Source: Candidatus Saccharimonadota bacterium
GTDB taxonomy: Bacteria > Patescibacteriota > Saccharimonadia > Saccharimonadales > Saccharimonadaceae
Assembly (NCBI GenBank): GCA_030528625.1
Contig: JAUMYN010000001.1
Coordinates: 372,001-436,000 of the forward strand
Length of the DNA: 64,000 nucleotides
Direction of reading: 5' to 3'
A program made the translations under genes and the position numbers. Below are positions 8,478 to 17,324 of this stretch, piece after piece. The notes under the pieces were generated by a model. That model searched no databases. It was not told the DNA's origin and saw only the letters and a list, made by a program, of their open reading frames with translations. Each line of letters opens with the position of its first letter. The first letter of the stretch is position 1.

Positions 8478-9027
8478 TTGATTCTCCTTGTTTTGCGATC
8501 TCGACAATTTCACCATTACCAAGCCCTGGCATTTCAACAAACTTTTCTGGCGGGACATTATGCATGTAAGCTTGCAGAGCTCGATACACCCCGTTATGCG
8601 AGACGACCAACACATCCTCGGAAAGACCTGCCAATTTGTCGTAAGCCTCGGCTACGCGCTTACAAAAGTCCTGTCGTGTTTCGACACCCGCAACTGGATC
8701 ATCCTCGAGATGATACCACGTACCGTGCTTCATTCCAGCAGCCTTGCCAATCCCGCGCTCGCGCCAGCGCTGATCAATATCAACCGGCAAGTCACCGGGA
8801 GCCTCTTGGCTGATAATCTCTGCGGTCTGGTATGCCCGTTGCAACGGGGAACTAACAATTTTATTGATACATAACTCGCCAGCGGTAATACGCCGTGTAA
8901 CCTCTTGAGCCAACACATAAGCATCACGCAAACCCTGCTCAGTCAATGGAGAATCGTCTTCTGCACCAGCCACTGTACCATTAGCATTAGCCAAGCTCTC
9001 GCCGTGCCGTACAAAGTACACACTCAT
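8470..9027 (-). CDS. Histidine phosphatase (phosphoglycerate mutase-like)
   Basis: The 185-residue protein belongs to the histidine phosphatase superfamily. The catalytic RHGES motif is at residues 7-11, the second Arg is in SSPLQRAYQTAE, and the second catalytic His lies in VVSHNGVYRAL. This arrangement resembles cofactor-dependent phosphatases such as PhoE/GpmB rather than a glycolytic mutase, but the substrate is not evident. The gene overlaps the end of atpG by four bases (ATGA) and the start of the Nudix gene by eight, so it is co-translated within the ATP synthase operon. Together with the Nudix enzyme it may clean up nucleotides, which is inference only. Confidence 0.88.
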   Translation of the reverse strand: MSVYFVRHGESLANANGTVAGAEDDSPLTEQGLRDAYVLAQEVTRRITAGELCINKIVSSPLQRAYQTAEIISQEAPGDLPVDIDQRWRERGIGKAAGMKHGTWYHLEDDPVAGVETRQDFCKRVAEAYDKLAGLSEDVLVVSHNGVYRALQAYMHNVPPEKFVEMPGLGNGEIVEIAKQGESNE

Positions 9028-9905
9028 TGCTTCATCGCCTCCACGCCGCCGGAGATTTCCGCTAGCTCTTGGGTAATGGCGCCTTGGCGAGCTTTGTTCA
9101 TGGCCAGGGTTAAGTCGTCCACCAAGTCAGCCGCGTTGTCAGTTGCGTTCTTCATGGCCATCATGCGCATGCTGTGCTCCGACGCCCGTGCGTCCAGCAG
9201 CGCCTGAAACAGCCGCGCCCCCACCAAGCGACGCGCCACGGCGTCCAACACCTCAGGCGCACTTGGTTCAAACTTGGCATCGGCTACCGTATTCGCTACC
9301 GCGCTCGGGTCAATTGACGTCTGTGTACCAGCTGGCAACAGCCGCACCAACTCGGCCGTCTGCGTCATGCTGCTAACAAATTGCGTGTAGACCAGCGTCA
9401 CCGCGTCAACTTCGCCGCGCTCAAACATACTGATGGCAGTGCTCAAAATGGTCTGAAAGGTCAGCCCCGACGGCCGGTCAGGCAGATCGTCGTAATTACC
9501 AACCACTTCAACATCCTTGAGCCGCGACGCAAACTGCGACGCCTTACGGCCCACCGTCAGTGTTACGGTAGCAACGCCGCGCTCGTCGTCGCGCCGCAGC
9601 AGCTCGAGGTATTTTTTCAAAACATTGGTGTTATAGGCACCAGCCAGCCCCTTGTCGCTGGCCACCAGAATAATCAGCCGTTTGGTGATTTTGCGCCGCC
9701 GAAACAGCGGATGGCTATCAGTTACCCCCTGGCTCGCCAGATATGCCAACAATTCCTCGGCAGCTCGCGTGTAGGGCGCTGACGCCTTGTCAGCCTCTTG
9801 GGCGCGGCGCATTTTACTGGCCGCCACCAACTGCATCGCCTTGGTGATCTGCTTGGTGGAATTGACCGAGCGGATCCGCGTTTTCAGCGCACGAGTACTT
9901 GGCAT
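9024..9905 (-). CDS. atpG: ATP synthase F1 gamma subunit
   Basis: The 293-residue product has the hallmark N-terminal helix of gamma (RIRSVNSTKQITKAMQLVAASKMRRAQ) and the matching C-terminal helix (MRMMAMKNATDNAADLVDDLTLAMNKARQGAITQEL) that together form the central rotor shaft. The middle Rossmann-like part contains LVASDKGLAGAYN. Length is normal. The gene lies 3 nt after atpA and overlaps the phosphatase gene by ATGA. Confidence 0.96.
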   Translation of the reverse strand: MPSTRALKTRIRSVNSTKQITKAMQLVAASKMRRAQEADKASAPYTRAAEELLAYLASQGVTDSHPLFRRRKITKRLIILVASDKGLAGAYNTNVLKKYLELLRRDDERGVATVTLTVGRKASQFASRLKDVEVVGNYDDLPDRPSGLTFQTILSTAISMFERGEVDAVTLVYTQFVSSMTQTAELVRLLPAGTQTSIDPSAVANTVADAKFEPSAPEVLDAVARRLVGARLFQALLDARASEHSMRMMAMKNATDNAADLVDDLTLAMNKARQGAITQELAEISGGVEAMKQ

Positions 9906-9908
9906 GAA

Positions 9909-11435
9909 TTACTCCTCAAAGCCTTTCGCCGTGTCAGCTGTCACTTGGTCGATCAACCGCAATTGTTCATCGTTCGGCTTGTCGCCCTTGTTCAGCTCGC
10001 GCATGGCGTCCTTGTGCTTCGTCCAGAGGGTCGTCAGCACGGCACTCTGCGCTTCCTTCACCTTAGCGACCGGCACTTTGTCAAAGCCGCCGCTCGTCAC
10101 TGCGTGAATGCTGACAAATTGCTCCCAGACGCTCATCGGCTGGTACTGCGGCTGCTTGAGCAGTTCGGTCAGGCGCTGGCCGCGGTCGATTTGCGCTTTG
10201 GTGGCGTCGTCAAGGTCCGAACCAAATTGGGCAAACGAAGCCAGTTCGCGGAATTGTGAAAGACCGAGCTTCAAGTTGCCGCCGACTGATTTGACAGCCT
10301 TGGTTTGGGCAGCGCCACCGACGCGGCTCACCGACAGGCCAGCCGAAATTGCTGGGCGGATACCCTGATAGAACAAGTCAGTCTCAAGGAAAATCTGACC
10401 GTCGGTGATGGAAATCACATTGGTCGGAATGTAGGCTGAGATGTCGCCAGCCTGCGTCTCAATGATTGGCAGGGCGGTCAATGAGCCGGCACCAAGGGTG
10501 TCAGACAACTTCGCCGAGCGCTCCAGTAGGCGCGAGTGCAGGTAAAAGACATCACCCGGGTACGCCTCGCGGCCCGGTGGACGGCGCAACAAGAGCGACA
10601 TCTGGCGATAGGCCACAGCATGCTTCGTCAAATCGTCATAAATCATCAGGGCGTGTTCACCCTTGTCTCGGAAGTACTCACCCATGGCAGTACCAGCATA
10701 CGGCGCCAGATACAGCAGGGAAGCAGCGTCGGACGGGCTGGTCGCCACGATGATGGTCTGCTCCATGACGCCCTCTTCCTTCAGGCGCTCCACCAGTCGC
10801 GCAATCTTACTCAGTTTCTGACCAACCGCCACATAGACATTAATCACGCCAGTTTTTTGACGAGCCTGGTTGATCATCGTATCAATCGCGATGGCGGTTT
10901 TACCGGTCTGGCGGTCACCAATGATCAGTTCGCGCTGGCCGCGGCCAATTGGGAACATCGCGTCGATCGCCATAATACCAGTCATCAGCGGCTCATGCAC
11001 TGACTTACGGCCCATCACGCCAATAGCCGGTCGCTCCACCAACCCACGCGCCTTGGTTGTAATTTCAGGACCACCATCCAGCGGCCGACCTAGCGGGTCA
11101 ACCACGCGACCCAATAGCTCCGGCCCAACCGGCACGGTCAAAATATCACCCTTGCGGCGCACGCTGGCACCAGCCTTGACCTTTTCTTCGCCACCAAGGA
11201 TCACGGCGCCAATCTCATCTTCCATTAAGTTCAGTGCAAAGGCCTCAGCTACGCCGTCCTCGGTCTCGATCTCCAGCACCTCCGAAGCGCCAGCTTTTTC
11301 CAGACCATGCACCCACGCCACGCCATCGCCCACGCGGATGACAACGCCAGCGTCTTCCAGCCCTTCGCTGGCCTCCAGCTGCGCGATTTTATCCCGCAGG
11401 CTCTTGGCTAGTTCACTCACATCAATCTTGCTCAT
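9909..11435 (-). CDS. atpA: ATP synthase F1 alpha subunit
   Basis: The 508-residue product shows the alpha-subunit P loop GDRQTGKTA near residue 172, the segment [14 protein letters not shown] before it, and the conserved [21 protein letters not shown]-type region here read as [17 protein letters not shown]. Alpha subunits carry the non-catalytic nucleotide sites of F1. The first codon shares a base with the end of atpH, so the genes are tightly coupled. Length and motifs are ordinary. Confidence 0.97.
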   Translation of the reverse strand: MSKIDVSELAKSLRDKIAQLEASEGLEDAGVVIRVGDGVAWVHGLEKAGASEVLEIETEDGVAEAFALNLMEDEIGAVILGGEEKVKAGASVRRKGDILTVPVGPELLGRVVDPLGRPLDGGPEITTKARGLVERPAIGVMGRKSVHEPLMTGIMAIDAMFPIGRGQRELIIGDRQTGKTAIAIDTMINQARQKTGVINVYVAVGQKLSKIARLVERLKEEGVMEQTIIVATSPSDAASLLYLAPYAGTAMGEYFRDKGEHALMIYDDLTKHAVAYRQMSLLLRRPPGREAYPGDVFYLHSRLLERSAKLSDTLGAGSLTALPIIETQAGDISAYIPTNVISITDGQIFLETDLFYQGIRPAISAGLSVSRVGGAAQTKAVKSVGGNLKLGLSQFRELASFAQFGSDLDDATKAQIDRGQRLTELLKQPQYQPMSVWEQFVSIHAVTSGGFDKVPVAKVKEAQSAVLTTLWTKHKDAMRELNKGDKPNDEQLRLIDQVTADTAKGFEE

Positions 11436-11818
11436 TATTCCTCCTCGCTTTTCTTCGCCCGCAATGTGTCTAGTTTTTTGGCAATTGTCGCGTCCATCAC
11501 CTGAGTCGGCGTGGTAATCTTCACGCCGCCAATCAGCTCGGGGCGCACCACTTGGCGCAGATGAATCTGAGTAGCGTCGCCCAGCAGCTCCTCAATCGAC
11601 CGCCGCGTCGCTGCATCCAGCGCCCGCGCACTTTCAACCGTCGCCACCACCGTGCCGCGCTCGGCCATCGCGCCCTCAATATCGCGCACCAGCAGCGCCG
11701 CATCGTGCTGCCGCCCCTCGGCCACCAACAGCGCCGCCAGCTCTTCAATCACCGCCGCATCACCAGCTAGCAGACGCTCCGCCGCATACTGAGCCAGGGC
11801 TCGCCGAGAGACGCGCAT
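11435..11818 (-). CDS. atpH: ATP synthase delta subunit, shortened
   Basis: The position between atpF and atpA, and a C-terminal segment [25 protein letters not shown] that fits the end of delta/OSCP subunits, identify this gene. The protein is only 127 residues, whereas delta is usually about 175-180; the shortage is in the N-terminal helical domain that grips the alpha subunits. No frameshift or earlier start is evident, because the stop of atpF lies only 2 nt upstream. It should still form part of the stator linking F1 to the b subunits, perhaps with a reduced interface. Confidence 0.85.
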   Translation of the reverse strand: MRVSRRALAQYAAERLLAGDAAVIEELAALLVAEGRQHDAALLVRDIEGAMAERGTVVATVESARALDAATRRSIEELLGDATQIHLRQVVRPELIGGVKITTPTQVMDATIAKKLDTLRAKKSEEE

Positions 11819-11820
11819 CG

Positions 11821-12360
11821 CTACCGAGCCTCCTTGACAGCTGCTGCAATCACCTTAGCATCAAGCTTGGCATCAACCTGCCGTCCCAACACCGTACCAG
11901 CAGCCTCAGCCACCAGCTCCAGCGTCTCATCGCGCAGCGCCTGGCGCGCGTTTGCCACTTCTTTGGCAATGTCATCTTGAGCTGCCTGAACAATCGCCTC
12001 GGCCTTAGCCTTGGCCTTATCCGCCGCCTGGCTCACTACCTGCGACGCTTCCTCGCGAGCCGCCTGGACAATCTCGCTGGCCTCAGCCCGGGCTTTGCGC
12101 ATCAGCTCATTGGTCATCTTTTCGGCCTTATCGGCATTATCCCGCGCCGACTGCGCTGCCTTCTCAGCCGTCCGCATGTCTTTTTCTCGCTTATCAAGCA
12201 TCGCCACCAGCGGCGGATACACCCACTTGCGCAAAATAGCCAACAGAATCAAAAAGGCGACGGTCTGCAAAATCAGCAGCTTCCAGTCAATACCCAGCGA
12301 GCCGAACAAATCAGCCTGTCCGCCCGGCGCAGTCGCAAATTGTGTTACTATTCTTTCCAC
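11821..12360 (-). CDS. atpF: ATP synthase Fo b subunit
   Basis: The 179-residue product has one N-terminal membrane helix (about 25-47, LLILQTVAFLILLAILRKWVYPPL) followed by a long Ala/Lys/Glu-rich helix typical of the peripheral stalk (residues 50-160). The b subunit is a stator element joining the membrane a subunit to F1. It lies between atpE (15 nt) and atpH (2 nt). Confidence 0.94.
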   Translation of the reverse strand: MERIVTQFATAPGGQADLFGSLGIDWKLLILQTVAFLILLAILRKWVYPPLVAMLDKREKDMRTAEKAAQSARDNADKAEKMTNELMRKARAEASEIVQAAREEASQVVSQAADKAKAKAEAIVQAAQDDIAKEVANARQALRDETLELVAEAAGTVLGRQVDAKLDAKVIAAAVKEAR

Positions 12361-12375
12361 AATTTACCTCTGTTA

Positions 12376-12588
12376 TTACATCACTTTGCCGACGATAGCC
12401 GCCACGAAACCAATGATAGCCAGGGCGTCGATGAACGAAATGCCGAGGATCATCATGGTGCGCAGATCATTGATCTTCTCTGGGTTGCGGCCAGCTGCGC
12501 TCATGGCTGCTGCGCCGACGATACCAGCACCAATTGCCGCGAAGGCCGCTGGGATAGCGTAGGTAAGTGCGAATGCTAATGCTTCCAT
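12376..12588 (-). CDS. atpE: ATP synthase Fo c subunit
   Basis: The product is 70 residues with two membrane helices joined by the polar loop GRNPEK. The ion-binding carboxylate in helix 2 is Asp54 (SFIDALAI). I see no helix-1 Gln/helix-2 Glu set of the sodium type, so proton translocation is the simpler reading. Helix 1 has a modified small-residue stretch (GAGIVGAAAMSAAG) in place of a clean GxGxGxG. These subunits form the rotor ring. Confidence 0.95.
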   Translation of the reverse strand: MEALAFALTYAIPAAFAAIGAGIVGAAAMSAAGRNPEKINDLRTMMILGISFIDALAIIGFVAAIVGKVM

Positions 12589-12625
12589 TTTGATAATTCT
12601 CCTTTATTATTTTATACTTTACTTT

Positions 12626-13459
12626 CTAATCATTCGCTGCCGCTCCAGATGTCGGTTCAACAGCGGAATGAGCATGGTCAATCGGCTCGTGCGTGTCATG
12701 GTGAGCCAGCCCTAGGGAAATAAACACAGTGGTAAGCATAAAGAAAATGTAGGCCTGAATGCCGCCGATAAACAGCTCAAACAGATAGAACGGCTGCAAC
12801 GCGACAGGGGAAACATACTGCGCCAGAAAGGCAATCATGATCAGCAGCACTTCACCCGCCAGCACGTTGCCAAACAGACGGAAGCTCAGCCCCAGTAGGC
12901 GCGACAGTTCCGCCACCAGCTCCAGGATGCCAACAAAGGCCATGATGGGGTCTTTGAGCGGATTGATGAAGTAACGGCCCATATTCCCCTTAAACCCAAG
13001 ATACTTGAAAGCGTACACTTGCGCCGCGATAATGGTCACAATAGCCAGGCCAAACGTCATATTCAGGTCTGCCACACCGCCGCGCAGCAATGGCGTTCCG
13101 TGATCGCCCACCGTGACTGGCCCCACCAGCGGCAACAGCCCCAGCCAATACTGAGCGATAACAAAGAAAAAGATAGTGATACTGAGCGGCGCCACCCGAC
13201 GCGCCCAGGTCTCATCAGGGATTACCTGGCGCACCGTCTCGTATAGCCCGTCAAACACCCAGTGCACCAGGCGAGTGGCGAAATTGTGCTTTTTCTTACC
13301 CAGCACGGCCGCCCGCGTCCGAAACAACAGCCATACCAATACCAACACACCACAGGCACCCAGTAGATGCGAATTAGTAACTGGTACCCCAAACACCTGG
13401 GTGATTTCATCCGCCTTGATAGAGATATGCGGCCCAGCGGCTGCCATTGTGGTAATCAT
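12626..13459 (-). CDS. atpB: ATP synthase Fo a subunit
   Basis: The start is the ATG at 13459, which overlaps the upstream stop codon (ATGA) and has AGGAG four bases before it; an upstream in-frame extension lies inside the preceding gene. The product is 277 residues with five to six membrane helices. The conserved helix with the essential arginine is visible in ELVAELSRLLGLSFRLFGN, followed by the glutamine/histidine-region helix near the end (FELFIGGIQAYIFFMLTTVFISLGLAHH). The a subunit forms the proton half-channels against the c ring. A His/Asp-rich tail follows. Confidence 0.95.
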   Translation of the reverse strand: MITTMAAAGPHISIKADEITQVFGVPVTNSHLLGACGVLVLVWLLFRTRAAVLGKKKHNFATRLVHWVFDGLYETVRQVIPDETWARRVAPLSITIFFFVIAQYWLGLLPLVGPVTVGDHGTPLLRGGVADLNMTFGLAIVTIIAAQVYAFKYLGFKGNMGRYFINPLKDPIMAFVGILELVAELSRLLGLSFRLFGNVLAGEVLLIMIAFLAQYVSPVALQPFYLFELFIGGIQAYIFFMLTTVFISLGLAHHDTHEPIDHAHSAVEPTSGAAAND

Positions 13460-13722
13460 CGCACTCCTTTCTGCTTTGTCTGTCGTATGTGGTGTAACTG
13501 TCGCCGCACCAGCAGCACGGCCGCGCCAAATCCAAGGACAATGCCAGCAAACATCAGCCATGGCTTCAGTCCAAACTGGCCGTCCAGCCACACGCCCAGC
13601 AGCGTCAGGCCCACACTGGGCACAAACATCCGCCACGTGGTATCACCAATCGTCCCGAGCATCACCCGGATGGTGTCGACCTCTGTTGTCGAGCCACTCT
13701 GAAGCGTAGGTTTTTCAGCCAT
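13456..13722 (-). CDS. AtpZ/AtpI-like membrane protein
   Basis: The 88-residue protein has two membrane helices (about 31-48 and 54-72) and heads the ATP synthase operon, the position of AtpI/AtpZ in many bacteria, where they assist c-ring assembly or cation uptake. The N-terminus is hydrophilic and the C-terminus basic. TATAGT lies 8 nt before the ATG, making it the operon's leaderless first gene. The motif content is thin, so the assignment rests on size, topology and position. Confidence 0.75.
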   Translation of the reverse strand: MAEKPTLQSGSTTEVDTIRVMLGTIGDTTWRMFVPSVGLTLLGVWLDGQFGLKPWLMFAGIVLGFGAAVLLVRRQLHHIRQTKQKGVR

Positions 13723-13730
13723 TCTGTTCT

Positions 13731-13751
13731 ACTATACCAATCTGCTATACT
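13731..13751. promoter_or_regulatory. Back-to-back promoters of the atp operon and a small zinc-knuckle gene
   Basis: The minus-strand TATAGT (13731-13736) serves the atp operon, and the plus-strand TATACT (13746-13751) serves the small gene at 13762. The two -10 hexamers are 9 bp apart, so the two polymerases should compete. Confidence 0.65.
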
Positions 13752-13761
13752 GTTTGACAAG

Positions 13762-13989
13762 ATGCCACGGCGAAATTATCCTCATCATCGCTCCGCTACC
13801 AGCCGCCGCCGGCCACTCCCCGCGGTGCCAAGTCAGATATGCCGCCAAAAACGGCGCTTTGCCACCGAGCGCATCGCTCGTCAGCACGCCGACACCCAAA
13901 ACCTACTTGCGCCGCCGTTGAGGCTTGACGTCTATCACTGCGCTGCTTGCGGCGGCTGGCATTTGACACGACGAACCCCCGCCGCCTGA
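13762..13989 (+). CDS. Small Arg-rich zinc-knuckle protein
   Basis: The 75-residue protein is rich in Arg and His and ends with YHCAACGGWHLTRR, a CxxC-GGWH motif seen in short actinobacterial and CPR proteins of unknown role. A third Cys is at residue 27. Zinc binding and perhaps nucleic-acid binding are likely from composition. It starts 10 nt after a TATACT hexamer and is divergent from the ATP synthase operon. Function unknown. Confidence 0.6.
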   Translation: MPRRNYPHHRSATSRRRPLPAVPSQICRQKRRFATERIARQHADTQNLLAPPLRLDVYHCAACGGWHLTRRTPAA

Positions 13990-14051
13990 TTTCGCTTACG
14001 CTGAGTCTCATGCTATAATGAAGGCAAATAAGCTTCACCAGAGGAGGGAAT

Positions 14052-14336
14052 ATGAGCGAAGATACAACTACTAACCACAAAGCCCAGGTCATTGTCTATA
14101 GCACGTCGTGGTGTGCGTTTTGCCACACCGAGATGGAATGGCTGCAAAAACTAGGGGTTGACTTTGTCGTCAAAGATATCGAGGCCGAGCCAGCTGCTCG
14201 CGACGAGCTGCTGAGCAAAAATGGCGGCAACTTCCAAGGCGTGCCAGTCACTGACGTCTGCGGCGAACTGGTGCTTGGTTTTGACCGGCCAAAGCTGCAA
14301 GATTTGCTGCGCAAGAATGGGTTGATTAGCGAATAG
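14052..14336 (+). CDS. Glutaredoxin-like protein
   Basis: The 94-residue protein has a thioredoxin fold in the glutaredoxin/NrdH style: beta strand VIVYSTSWCAFC with a CxxC active site (Cys24 and Cys27, CAFC), VDFVVKDIEAEP, the cis-Pro segment GVPVTDVCG, and LVLGFDRPKLQDLL. It probably reduces disulphides using thioredoxin reductase or a thiol; the partner is not visible. AGGAGG precedes the ATG at good spacing, and TATAAT lies about 35 nt upstream, so this gene has a normal leader. A strong terminator follows. Confidence 0.9.
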   Translation: MSEDTTTNHKAQVIVYSTSWCAFCHTEMEWLQKLGVDFVVKDIEAEPAARDELLSKNGGNFQGVPVTDVCGELVLGFDRPKLQDLLRKNGLISE

Positions 14337-14355
14337 GCTGGCGCGACGCATCACA

Positions 14356-14383
14356 AACCCCCGCTATAGATGCGGGGGTTTTA
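14356..14383. terminator. Bidirectional terminator
   Basis: A 9-bp perfect stem (14356-14364 with 14372-14380) is followed by TTAT on the plus strand. It separates the convergent glutaredoxin gene and the unknown gene ending at 14390. Confidence 0.8.
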
Positions 14384-14389
14384 TAAACA

Positions 14390-15130
14390 CTACTGGATTT
14401 GCTGTTGGATCCTACGCAGCACTTCAGTGACGCGAGCCATTCGTTCAGTCGTCAGTTCCGTGCCAATGTCCTTTCGAGCTTGAGCGGAAGCAGCGCTTTG
14501 TCGCTCAAACACCCTTCTGTCATCTTCACTAGCGTGAAAAACCGCAGTTTTTACACAAAGCGCACCAAGCTGCTTCTGGTCTAGTGTTAACGAGCCATCT
14601 TCATAAATTTCACCGCTAGGCGTCACTTGAAGATTTGGAATGACAACACCAGTGGAAGTATTACGGTCAAACATAAGATCGTCTAATAGCTGTTGTCGGC
14701 GCTCCTCAATCGCAGCATTGTCCTTGAACTCCATAACTTCATTCACGCCTGAGATAACCTCGCCGGTCTCAGTGTTAATAGTTAACGGCCCCCCAGAAGC
14801 ATTACTGATTGTAAATACAAAATCACTACCAATGTCTGAGCCAACGTCTCCGACCCCTCGCATTATACGGACGAATTCTCGACTCACAACGCCAGATTTC
14901 TCGTGGCGTATAAGCGTGGCAACTACATACACCTCATGGTCGCCATCGGCGACCTCAGCTCGGCACCGCACCGTAGACCAGCCGCCACTATCATTAACTG
15001 TCTCTTGAGGCAGTGAAAGTAGAAATTTGTCCAGCGTGTTATGAAATTGCTCGAGCTCCTCCGGAGAAGGGATAGTATCAGAGCGCTGCTGTATTTCGCC
15101 AAGTCCCTTTGCGTCTGCTTTTTCCATCAT
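14390..15130 (-). CDS. Unknown soluble protein
   Basis: The product is 246 residues from the ATG at 15130, chosen because AAGGCGGTG lies 6 nt upstream. A longer frame begins at a TTG at 15202, but those extra bases contain a promoter (TTGACT, 17 nt, TATTAT), so they lie ahead of the transcript. The N-terminal third is helical and acidic, the middle is strand-rich (VRCRAEVADG to FVFTISNASGGPLTINTE), and the C-terminal part is charged helix. There is no signal peptide, membrane helix or known motif. Codon use is less GC-rich than in neighbours. It resembles in style the unknown genes at 24788, 29822 and 30866. Confidence 0.65.
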   Translation of the reverse strand: MMEKADAKGLGEIQQRSDTIPSPEELEQFHNTLDKFLLSLPQETVNDSGGWSTVRCRAEVADGDHEVYVVATLIRHEKSGVVSREFVRIMRGVGDVGSDIGSDFVFTISNASGGPLTINTETGEVISGVNEVMEFKDNAAIEERRQQLLDDLMFDRNTSTGVVIPNLQVTPSGEIYEDGSLTLDQKQLGALCVKTAVFHASEDDRRVFERQSAASAQARKDIGTELTTERMARVTEVLRRIQQQIQ

Positions 15131-15206
15131 GTCTTGCACCGCCTTTCGCGTTACCTTGTATGCTAACGTGTCTATAATAGCATGATTATCCGTAAAAGTC
15201 AAACGG

Positions 15207-16856
15207 TTAATCTACTCCTCTTGGGCCGATCTGCACCACCTGGCCGCCCAGCGCCTCACGGAAATAATTATCGTGGCTGACATAGAGAATGGCACCGCTG
15301 TATTTCGCTAGAGCGATTTCCAATTCTTCGATACTCGGTAGATCCAGGTGATTCGTCGGCTCATCCAGGATGAGCAGCTGCGGGTCGTTAGCCAGCATAC
15401 TGATGATCTGGAAGCGAGCTTTCTGTCCGCCAGACAACTGGGCCAGGGGAGTGGCGCGGTCAGTGTCGGTGAAGAGGTAGTCGGCGCAGAGTTGGCGGAT
15501 TTTGGTGTCGGAAATCGACAAATCACGGTCCAAATACATTCGCTCGATGGCCTCGCCCAGCGGCAGCGCTAGATACCGCTCGCCAATCTCTTGCTCGTAC
15601 ACACCGACGCGCACTTTTGGATCGAGGAATAATTCGCCGTCGTAGATGACAGAGGTGGAAGCCCCCAACAGTGCCCGAATCAGCGTCGTCTTGCCGGCGC
15701 CGTTGCGGCCGCGCAGCTCCACCGCCTCGCCCTCACGCAGGTCGATATTCACGCCCTCAAACAACACCCGCTCACCGATACCGATGGCCAAATCGCTGGC
15801 TCGCACCAGCACATGCTTACTGCGCGACACCTCATCCCGTATCGTCAGACGGATATTCTTTGCCTTGAACTTGTCGTAGCGCTCGGCCGCCCGCCAGTCC
15901 AGCGCGCCCACCGATTCCTTATCAATCCAAAAACTCGGCCGCTCCATCGCCTCAAGTTCCGCCAGCTCCGCCCGCGATTCCATCTCCAGCCGCTTGAACT
16001 TCTGGATCGTGCCGGGATTACGCGACTTTTCCTTCAGCCGCTGATAATCCAACACCTTTTGCCGCAAATTCACTATGCGCTTTTCAACCTGTTCAAAATT
16101 ACTCATGCCGGTTGCCGTGGCCTGGGCGTTTTGCTTGAGATACGCCTCATAATTGCCCGCGTAACTCACGCTACCGCCGTCTTTCAATTCAATGATGCGG
16201 TCTACTTGCTCAAGCACATCGCGGTCGTGGGTGATGATCAACATCGCCTCGCGCGCCTGACTCATCCAGTCAATAAACTGCTGCTTGGCCACATAGTCCA
16301 TGTGGTTGGTCGGCTCGTCGATCAACGCCAGCTGCGCCTGCGAATGCATAATTTTGACAATTTCAATCAGCCGTTTCTGTCCGCCCGACAGGGAAGCCAA
16401 AGGCCGCCCCGCCACGCCCACCAGCTGAAACCCCGCCAGCTCGCGCTCAATTTTCTCCTCAACCTGATAAAACCCCTTCTGGTCAAACCGCTCCAGCGCC
16501 TCGGTGTAGGCGGCGATTTTGCGCATATTATCACCCATGGTCTCGGGGTAGGTGTCGATAATCTCTTTCAGAGCAGCGTATTCTGGCAGTCCCTGCAAAA
16601 TATACCGCATCACCGTCATATCGCCTAGGCCGTGGTGCTCCTGCGCCGTTGCCGCCACCACCAACCCCCGCCGATACACTACCTCGCCCGTAAAGTCGGT
16701 GTCCGTTCCTGCTAAAATCCCAAACAGGGTCGATTTACCGACGCCATTACGCCCCACGATGCCGATTTTCTCGCCATCATTCACGCTAAACTTCACCGCA
16801 CTCATCAGCAGCTTATCACCAAACGACTTCTCGGTGATGGAAATATCCGCGATCAT
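15207..16856 (-). CDS. ABC-F family ATPase
   Basis: The 549-residue protein has two ATP-binding cassettes in one chain and no membrane segment, as in ABC-F translation factors (EttA, Uup, antibiotic-resistance ARE proteins). The first cassette has GRNGVGKST, the signature LSGGQKRL and DEPTNHMD; the second has GRNGAGKTT, LSGGQKAR and DEPTNHLD. Between them lies a charged helical linker (about 250-310). ABC-F proteins bind the ribosomal E site and modulate peptide-bond formation or stalled ribosomes. TATAAT ends 6 nt before the ATG. The subfamily cannot be settled by eye. Confidence 0.93.
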   Translation of the reverse strand: MIADISITEKSFGDKLLMSAVKFSVNDGEKIGIVGRNGVGKSTLFGILAGTDTDFTGEVVYRRGLVVAATAQEHHGLGDMTVMRYILQGLPEYAALKEIIDTYPETMGDNMRKIAAYTEALERFDQKGFYQVEEKIERELAGFQLVGVAGRPLASLSGGQKRLIEIVKIMHSQAQLALIDEPTNHMDYVAKQQFIDWMSQAREAMLIITHDRDVLEQVDRIIELKDGGSVSYAGNYEAYLKQNAQATATGMSNFEQVEKRIVNLRQKVLDYQRLKEKSRNPGTIQKFKRLEMESRAELAELEAMERPSFWIDKESVGALDWRAAERYDKFKAKNIRLTIRDEVSRSKHVLVRASDLAIGIGERVLFEGVNIDLREGEAVELRGRNGAGKTTLIRALLGASTSVIYDGELFLDPKVRVGVYEQEIGERYLALPLGEAIERMYLDRDLSISDTKIRQLCADYLFTDTDRATPLAQLSGGQKARFQIISMLANDPQLLILDEPTNHLDLPSIEELEIALAKYSGAILYVSHDNYFREALGGQVVQIGPRGVD

Positions 16857-17014
16857 CGCTCAATTATAGCATGGGGGAGGGAGCCCCCTGTCTCAGCCGC
16901 CGCCCATAATAGTGTTGTAAAAACTACTCTACCGCTATATATGGTGTATGGTATATACTTAGCCTTACAAGCAAATAACAGCAACTATATTTAAAAACAG
17001 AGGGGGATAGTATC

Positions 17015-17218
17015 ATGACTGTTACAACAGGCGAGGTTCCGGTGATTAATGGCGCTGATAAAGAGGCAGGATGGGATGCGCTGTTTAGCGGAACGCGAAC
17101 CACTAGTTGGCGATTGGGCGAACACGCAGTTCAGGAAACCCTCCCAGGTGTTAATACTGCACTCCAGGAAGCTCTAGGCCAATCTCCACTCTTTGAAGAC
17201 GAAACAGAGCGCCCGTAA
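17015..17218 (+). CDS. Unknown 67-residue protein
   Basis: This is a short acidic protein (MTVTTGEVPVINGADKE) with no recognised motif. It is supported by a GGGGGA ribosome-binding segment before the ATG, an AT-rich promoter region with TATACT about 60 nt upstream, and a terminator 18 nt after the stop. This is a complete monocistronic unit. Function unknown. Confidence 0.5.
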   Translation: MTVTTGEVPVINGADKEAGWDALFSGTRTTSWRLGEHAVQETLPGVNTALQEALGQSPLFEDETERP

Positions 17219-17236
17219 CATCATCCTTATAATTAG

Positions 17237-17279
17237 CAGGGGTTTGAAACAAGCAACCCCTGTTGATTTTATTATTTTT
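17237..17279 (+). terminator. Factor-independent terminator
   Basis: An 8-bp stem (17237-17244 with 17255-17262) is followed by a T-rich stretch (GATTTTATTATTTTT). Confidence 0.8.
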
Positions 17280-17324
17280 GCGTATATATTGCTTTTTTAG
17301 CAAGTTTGTGCTATACTTATAGTT

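Noticed and set aside
13460-13636. N-terminal extension of atpB
   Set aside because: It lies inside the upstream AtpZ-like gene in another frame; the ATG at 13459 has a ribosome site and gives the usual length.
15131-15202. Longer N-terminus for the unknown gene at 14390
   Set aside because: These codons begin at TTG and contain a promoter with 17-nt spacing, so they precede the expected transcript.
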